NCBI GenBank assembly: GCA_964515175.1
Contig: CAZEUR010000044.1
Span: forward strand, 1-8,908
DNA: 8,908 nucleotides
Reading direction: 5' to 3'
DNA from: CAIWGV01 sp964515175
Lineage (GTDB): Bacteria; Pseudomonadota; Alphaproteobacteria; UBA7879; UBA5542
In this document: positions 7,501 through 8,908 of the stretch, one piece after another
How the letters are laid out: the number at the start of each line of letters is the position of its first letter
Position numbering within the stretch: position 1 is the first letter of the stretch
Position numbers and translations under genes: made by a program
Notes under the pieces: generated by a model
Database searches by the model: none
The model's input: only the letters and a program-made list of their open reading frames with translations
What the model was told of the DNA's origin: nothing

Positions 7501-8276
7501 CCAGAAAGGACGTCTTGGAAGCAGCCGATAGTCTGCTGAAGTCAGCCGAGGAAATAGATTGGGTTGATGTTGTGGATACAGTAGAGGTAGGCGTAGATGT
7601 GGCCACCCTTGGAGTTGCCGCACTCGCCGCTCCGGAAACAGCGGGAATAAGTATGGCCACAAGAGCAGCCCTTAAACAATACATTACAAAACCTGGATTT
7701 TCTTTAGCAAAGAAATTTGTTGTTTCTTCAGGAGGAAAGCAACTAACTACAGGCTCTGTGAAACACTTGCGAACATTCCTAAGAGGCATGAAACAAGAAA
7801 CAACAGGAACTTCAATTCTCAAACCAAGGACCAGAACAATGGCTGAGGATGTGAAAGTAGCCGTTGTTCGAGAACCTGTAAAAACCTCTGGCCGAGTTGA
7901 ATCGGGAAGTGGTAACGTGATGAAGTCGAAGGTTGACAGTAAGAGTGTTTCACGATCTCAGAGATGGCTGGAATTAGCTCAGGATAAACCTAATAAAATC
8001 TCTAGCCTACCAAAAGAAGTAAAAAATTATGTTAAAAAATCAGGAGGTAGAAATATACAAAACAAATTTGGTCTGGAGTTAGCCCATAAGCCTAAAAAAG
8101 CGGCGGCTCAGGGGCATGACTACTCTGAAGCGCTACCAAAATACACCGCAGATCATCGGGGAATACAACACAGATTTTTAAAGGAAAGCAGGGAAGGAAC
8201 GGTTATTTCCAAACCAAAAGCATCCAGAGACACAAATAAATATTCTTTACCTAAAGCAGGAGCACTGTCAGAATAG
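1515..8276 (+). CDS. CdiA/FHA-like giant exported protein with C-terminal polymorphic toxin
   Basis: This 2253-residue protein has the domain order of a contact-dependent inhibition or polymorphic toxin stick. Residues 1-28 are a signal peptide. Residues 30-460 are beta-strand-rich but show no recognisable TPS (haemagglutination activity) domain: I see no NPNG or NPNL motif. Residues 462-665 hold about eight FHA-type repeats of 20-25 residues. Residues about 920-1315 are non-repetitive and sit where CdiA proteins carry a receptor-binding region. FHA-like beta-helix resumes at about 1320-1710, with a KSTKKTGFGG segment typical of the FHA-2 part. A DUF637-like hydrophobic Gly/Ala segment spans about 1725-1855. 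A pretoxin segment spans about 1905-1993 and ends in IENN, a variant of VENN. The toxin domain is the last 110 residues. Size is near that of many CdiA proteins, though E. coli forms exceed 3000. It is followed after 4 bp by a SUKH immunity gene. Target cell and export route are not shown by the sequence. Confidence 0.85.
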   Translation: MRRIKKRIGGWVSIFLSLYVGVVGSSVSWEEVRTSSLHPSPVAIEINKKTRVLSIAGLSNLEIYGLEGNKKKDLYVRDGKKISVKRRCNQRYSSREKDLTIDFSVDESGNIKIWALHGSRDVSFTTPRDLVTEEVNSSGNILLDSRVYENLGLFSFGENASIVTTHGILKGGVFRGDTLALHSTSFLDLENIKIKTLRAILTGPSVLVKENSEIISTTLEVTTRKFGIQESRVLTSASSIKSSHFFLNQGYFHVDSSFVYEGESYRATDRSGFRGESGVIFSVHDFENRQSSTGSRGFFHLNIFGGSDKPLLNQEGRLYSLEDLFIQAPLITLSNTRGAILSRGEMELTLKALNNRDNSVVIAKKLTGALEYLFNLGSRIRVDNLMELSVTRGVSNSTSASIHGRKVNIQIGEKETAPILENKDSHLNVHSSSHATRFKEDIKPAQDGGIKQDSPKDRLYGNFINELDASVIGTEGMDIKVIGEILNEDGAKILSPEGSIYLEAQSRILNHDTARIFAGKKAHLKSAQGSIFNNDGGHIQGCGTTMEAYGRIDNTKGVIESFSETSLWTDNLNNAGGKILSVQDSFLPKVTSLINFRGILQSAEGQVHLTESMLCLANERGTIKSKKALSFRDLRKLKNKGGQISPDDEEAGGLIESAEQISFRGIGILPSFLGGAVSSPILEFEETHGQAFRTLEDVLGYKDPHVILNCDFLRVICKGVLENDSVIENLPYNLSLDSLEFYNRRILKTKKNLKIQAKTFVNAANLEGEDKRVDNCFPFLYLKHAQKDSFLSQVFRDLEFRFVSQEKSLKAVMGAEELSLVGTETISNYGRLESINDSTLESPNIQNGWAVGDEETEFLVDGEVRRDAFDWKHHVYKPQPNCYLNVGGKLFIKGVRDGKFLSTFGLTQVRKGVSVENLRLFLNFAGAFHVDHQPAELEWRVPYFLNMLGIIDTSIVAHRYWQIDYANSNPAEFVITNGALKLRDTVYALNAASFLHAQHGIDMEGISEDQKKSFLETFKRDASQPIVDSSVDFPTKVVNENYVETYVQTLTKTGVDVSVQKHSTLGIGSKSKSYTYWRLDYPESGTRDTHFGVMSSGETVDIKDVSNVHLKGSLASHTIGVKATGDISTGDQRDIKMPSVKVFPDSLEIMPEETHSFDQQIYKPASEDSFYVMQTGLSRNSKEKVPMVIIGGEETDIESYKMLLAPEDMQGLMIRLLQRKMNTGYIPSLKTMRDAAEVAYSSALTKDPEGISRKKFAYLPQETSEEKEEELSSFREVLVISPEQVEEGLYFVPKILKGSKCLVPVLHFKKDTVHPDLGRPDGANIAEGKLNLETKGDVDLGGTNIGKKGARVRGRNIRGKTSTYAENISVKETYVAAEGGFLSSSSEIREETHHQILRHSGLPAILASEDTIEIDADKDVLLTGMNLMGGDISINGWRVLLNTLDLQDKKRTEEGQEIIVPTYKQTIILGGKTGHITTKVFENHGSYYLTIGDSTIEAEYEITQDYVAKTYRHSRNCRVKQSAFSATATESELYQTAFSAPELGSMEGTLKLISPLITAEGIVKAPEGDLIFKGVTLTGSARAQFNKQTSKSTKKTGFGGAYQRSTTEAPQFLETTFEGRNIHVETETADFAGTTLKANKLKDLTAQGMTLRPTVEVMVTRSDVNQSGAFGTQGTRTEAGQEVEHRSILDVKEMESVHVPAQFTNVDWDRYATLISGLQPEETVRQLNSWVHTQSYSTGIGQEGAIVVALAVTVATGGTGSGIWAVMGNAAFSTLCSSAAITFLNTGGDLQATCKSLASVESLKSVIIAAASAGVVHKLAPELGVVMSGANMTIGQHAARAALLTGTQTAVTSLVNQEAPDLSQAARLMVANVVQGYAANKLGSARAPNQETGATATAEPLDGTTHKILHAAVGAVAGAILDPHHMGRGALAGAIGASVAEAVAEGLTFKGATDEEIQRNANTGKILAGIAALAVGQDVGISIHSGTTAIENNFLSRKDVLEAADSLLKSAEEIDWVDVVDTVEVGVDVATLGVAALAAPETAGISMATRAALKQYITKPGFSLAKKFVVSSGGKQLTTGSVKHLRTFLRGMKQETTGTSILKPRTRTMAEDVKVAVVREPVKTSGRVESGSGNVMKSKVDSKSVSRSQRWLELAQDKPNKISSLPKEVKNYVKKSGGRNIQNKFGLELAHKPKKAAAQGHDYSEALPKYTADHRGIQHRFLKESREGTVISKPKASRDTNKYSLPKAGALSE
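2898..3509 (+). repeat. FHA-type beta-helix repeat tract within the giant protein (residues 462-665)
   Basis: About eight degenerate units of 20-25 residues follow one another. Their cores include EILNEDGAKILSPEG, ILNHDTARIFAGKKA, IFNNDGGHIQ, IDNTKGVIES, LNNAGGKILS, LINFRGILQS and a final KNKGGQIS. The recurring pattern is an Asn at the turn, a Gly, then a hydrophobic-x-hydrophobic pair (N-x-x-G-x-I-x-S). This is the signature of filamentous haemagglutinin repeats that wind into a right-handed beta-helix. Units are divergent at the DNA level. Confidence 0.75.
6680..7090 (+). other. DUF637-like segment of the giant protein
   Basis: Residues about 1723-1858 contain GAIVVALAVTVATGGTGSG, then an Ala-rich stretch, ITFLNTGGDLQATCKSLAS, and VESLKSVIIAAASAGV. 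The order of a hydrophobic Gly/Ala helix, an S-x-x-x-T-F-L-N-x-x-G-D-L element and a S-V-K/E-S-L-K element matches what I know of the DUF637 haemagglutinin segment found before the pretoxin region in many CdiA-type proteins. The assignment is by eye. Confidence 0.65.
7224..7508 (+). other. Pretoxin segment with IENN junction (PT-VENN variant)
   Basis: Residues about 1904-1998 show the Ala/Gly-rich pattern HKILHAAVGAVAGAIL, GRGALAGAIGASVAEAVAE and GKILAGIAALAVGQDV, ending in TTAIENNFLS. In E. coli CdiA the equivalent motif is VENN (often followed by LS) and marks where the exchangeable CT region starts. Here Val is replaced by Ile, at nucleotides 7482-7493 (residues 1990-1993). A search restricted to the literal VENN motif would miss this junction. 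Confidence 0.75.
7944..8276 (+). other. C-terminal toxin domain, nuclease-like, resembling polymorphic toxin type 8
   Basis: Residues 2144-2253 carry a compact set of conserved-looking polar motifs: SSLPKEVKNYVKK, then LELAHKPKKAA with His2191, GHDYS with His2201 and Asp2202, and ADHRGIQHRF with Asp2213, His2214 and His2219. An LAH ... A-x-G-x-DY-S ... DH-x-x-QH pattern is what I recall for the polymorphic toxin type 8 (Ntox8) group, which is predicted to be an RNase. The several histidines and basic residues support a metal-independent or general acid/base nuclease. The family name is from memory and should be tested. The immediately downstream SUKH gene is independent support that this end is toxic. 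Confidence 0.55.
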
Positions 8277-8280
8277 TACC

Positions 8281-8724
8281 ATGTTAGAAAAAAATCTTTT
8301 AAAATTGAAGAGGAAATACGGACTTCACTTTTTTGAGCCTGCACCTCAAGAGAAAATAATTGAATTTGAAAAGAAACATGGGAAACTTCCAGAAGATCTC
8401 AAAAGATTTTATAAAGTTACTAACGGATTTGAATATGAAAATTTCACTATCTTTCCTCTCCTTAATAAAGATAATTTAAAACGAACTTGGGACAGTTTGG
8501 AAAAAGCCAATGCACCCAAATCTACAAAATTTAAGATCCCTGCTGAAGATTTTCTTAGTAAATTTTTGATCTTTGGAAGCTTGGAAGGGATGGATATGAT
8601 GTTGTATGACAAAGAAGATTCATCACTCTGGTATGAAGACCAGGAGGGCTATCATAAGACTAATCTCACTCTTATAAAATTTATAGAAGGAATGATTTCT
8701 GAAAATAAACGAGATACAAATTAA
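8281..8724 (+). CDS. SUKH (SMI1/KNR4) family immunity protein
   Basis: The 147-residue protein has the SUKH-1 pattern. Residues 23-34 (QEKIIEFEKKHG) are followed by LPEDLKRFYKVTNG at 36-49, which is the family hallmark of LP-x-x-(L/Y)-x-x-(F/Y)-(Y/L)-x-x-x-NG. A strand pair follows at 95-110 (FLIFGSLEGMDMMLYD) and a C-terminal helix at about 129-139. There is no signal peptide, so it acts in the cytoplasm. SUKH proteins are common immunity partners of nuclease toxins; here it should bind and neutralise the toxin domain encoded just upstream. The start codon lies 4 nt after the toxin stop codon. The nearest purine-rich box, AGGAG at 8258-8262, is 18 nt away, so translation is probably coupled to the toxin gene. 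GC is low: 28% in the first 60 bases by count. Confidence 0.9.
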   Translation: MLEKNLLKLKRKYGLHFFEPAPQEKIIEFEKKHGKLPEDLKRFYKVTNGFEYENFTIFPLLNKDNLKRTWDSLEKANAPKSTKFKIPAEDFLSKFLIFGSLEGMDMMLYDKEDSSLWYEDQEGYHKTNLTLIKFIEGMISENKRDTN

Positions 8725-8908
8725 GTCTTCTTTAGAATTTTAACGAGAATAAGGAAACACATTGCCTCAGCAACATAGAGGCCCTCATGAATGGTGGGAT
8801 TTGAAGTCGCTGCATTCCGGTGGTGGTAGAATGGTCGCAAATAAAAATTAAACGAAACGTCAGTTCGGGATTAGGGACAGGCAGAGGCGGCATAAGGGCT
8901 TGATTTTT
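8725..8908. other. Region downstream of the immunity gene, no supported gene
   Basis: No terminator or complete gene is seen. On the minus strand a frame is open from 8870 down to a stop at 8721-8723 (49 codons, ending AEAMCFLILVKILKKT). It has no start codon after its upstream stop, apart from methionines near its end. On the plus strand a 29-codon frame that could start at a TTG near 8762, ending at about 8851, includes HEWWDLKSLHSGGG. Either could be the tail of a decayed gene, an orphan toxin fragment or mobile element debris, but neither is recognisable. Confidence 0.3.

Noticed and set aside
7463..7822. Minus-strand open frame of 119 codons
   Set aside because: It lies wholly inside the pretoxin/entry region of the giant gene, has no recognisable motif, and is explained by GC-rich Ala/Val codons on the other strand.

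Overview
The window carries a contact-dependent-inhibition-like (CDI-like) polymorphic toxin operon. It is preceded by a small alanine-rich gene that carries eukaryote-like motifs. Base composition is moderate to low in GC. FHA/DUF637 architecture, a SUKH immunity gene and possible host-p97 motifs together suggest a Gram-negative bacterium, possibly a host-associated alphaproteobacterium of the Holosporales or Paracaedibacter sort. That placement is inference: no ribosomal RNA or housekeeping gene is present to settle it.

Layout. Positions 1-362 hold a short alanine-rich ORF, possibly the 3' part of a longer gene. Its middle resembles the helix found before the UBX domain in FAF-type proteins, and its C terminus fits the VCP/p97-interacting motif (VIM) pattern exactly. 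Positions 363-755 are intergenic. They contain an 8-bp hairpin, a strong terminator-like inverted repeat at 429-481, and the presumed but unrecognised promoter region of the downstream operon. Positions 756-1469 encode a 237-residue exported protein of unknown function. Positions 1515-8276 encode a giant exported protein of 2253 residues with FHA-type beta-helix repeats, a DUF637-like segment, a pretoxin segment ending in IENN (a variant of VENN), and a C-terminal nuclease-like toxin domain rich in histidine motifs. Positions 8281-8724 encode a SUKH (SMI1/KNR4) immunity protein. Positions 8725-8908 have no gene that I can support.

How they work together. The spacings (45 bp, then 4 bp) indicate one operon: small exported protein, then CdiA-like stick, then immunity protein. 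The stick would display and deliver its C-terminal toxin to a neighbouring cell, while the cytoplasmic SUKH protein protects the producer. Two things do not fit a textbook CDI locus. No TpsB/CdiB outer-membrane transporter lies in the window, and the N terminus shows no recognisable TPS secretion domain; an unknown small exported protein occupies the cdiB position. GC falls sharply near the toxin/immunity end, as expected for an exchangeable module.
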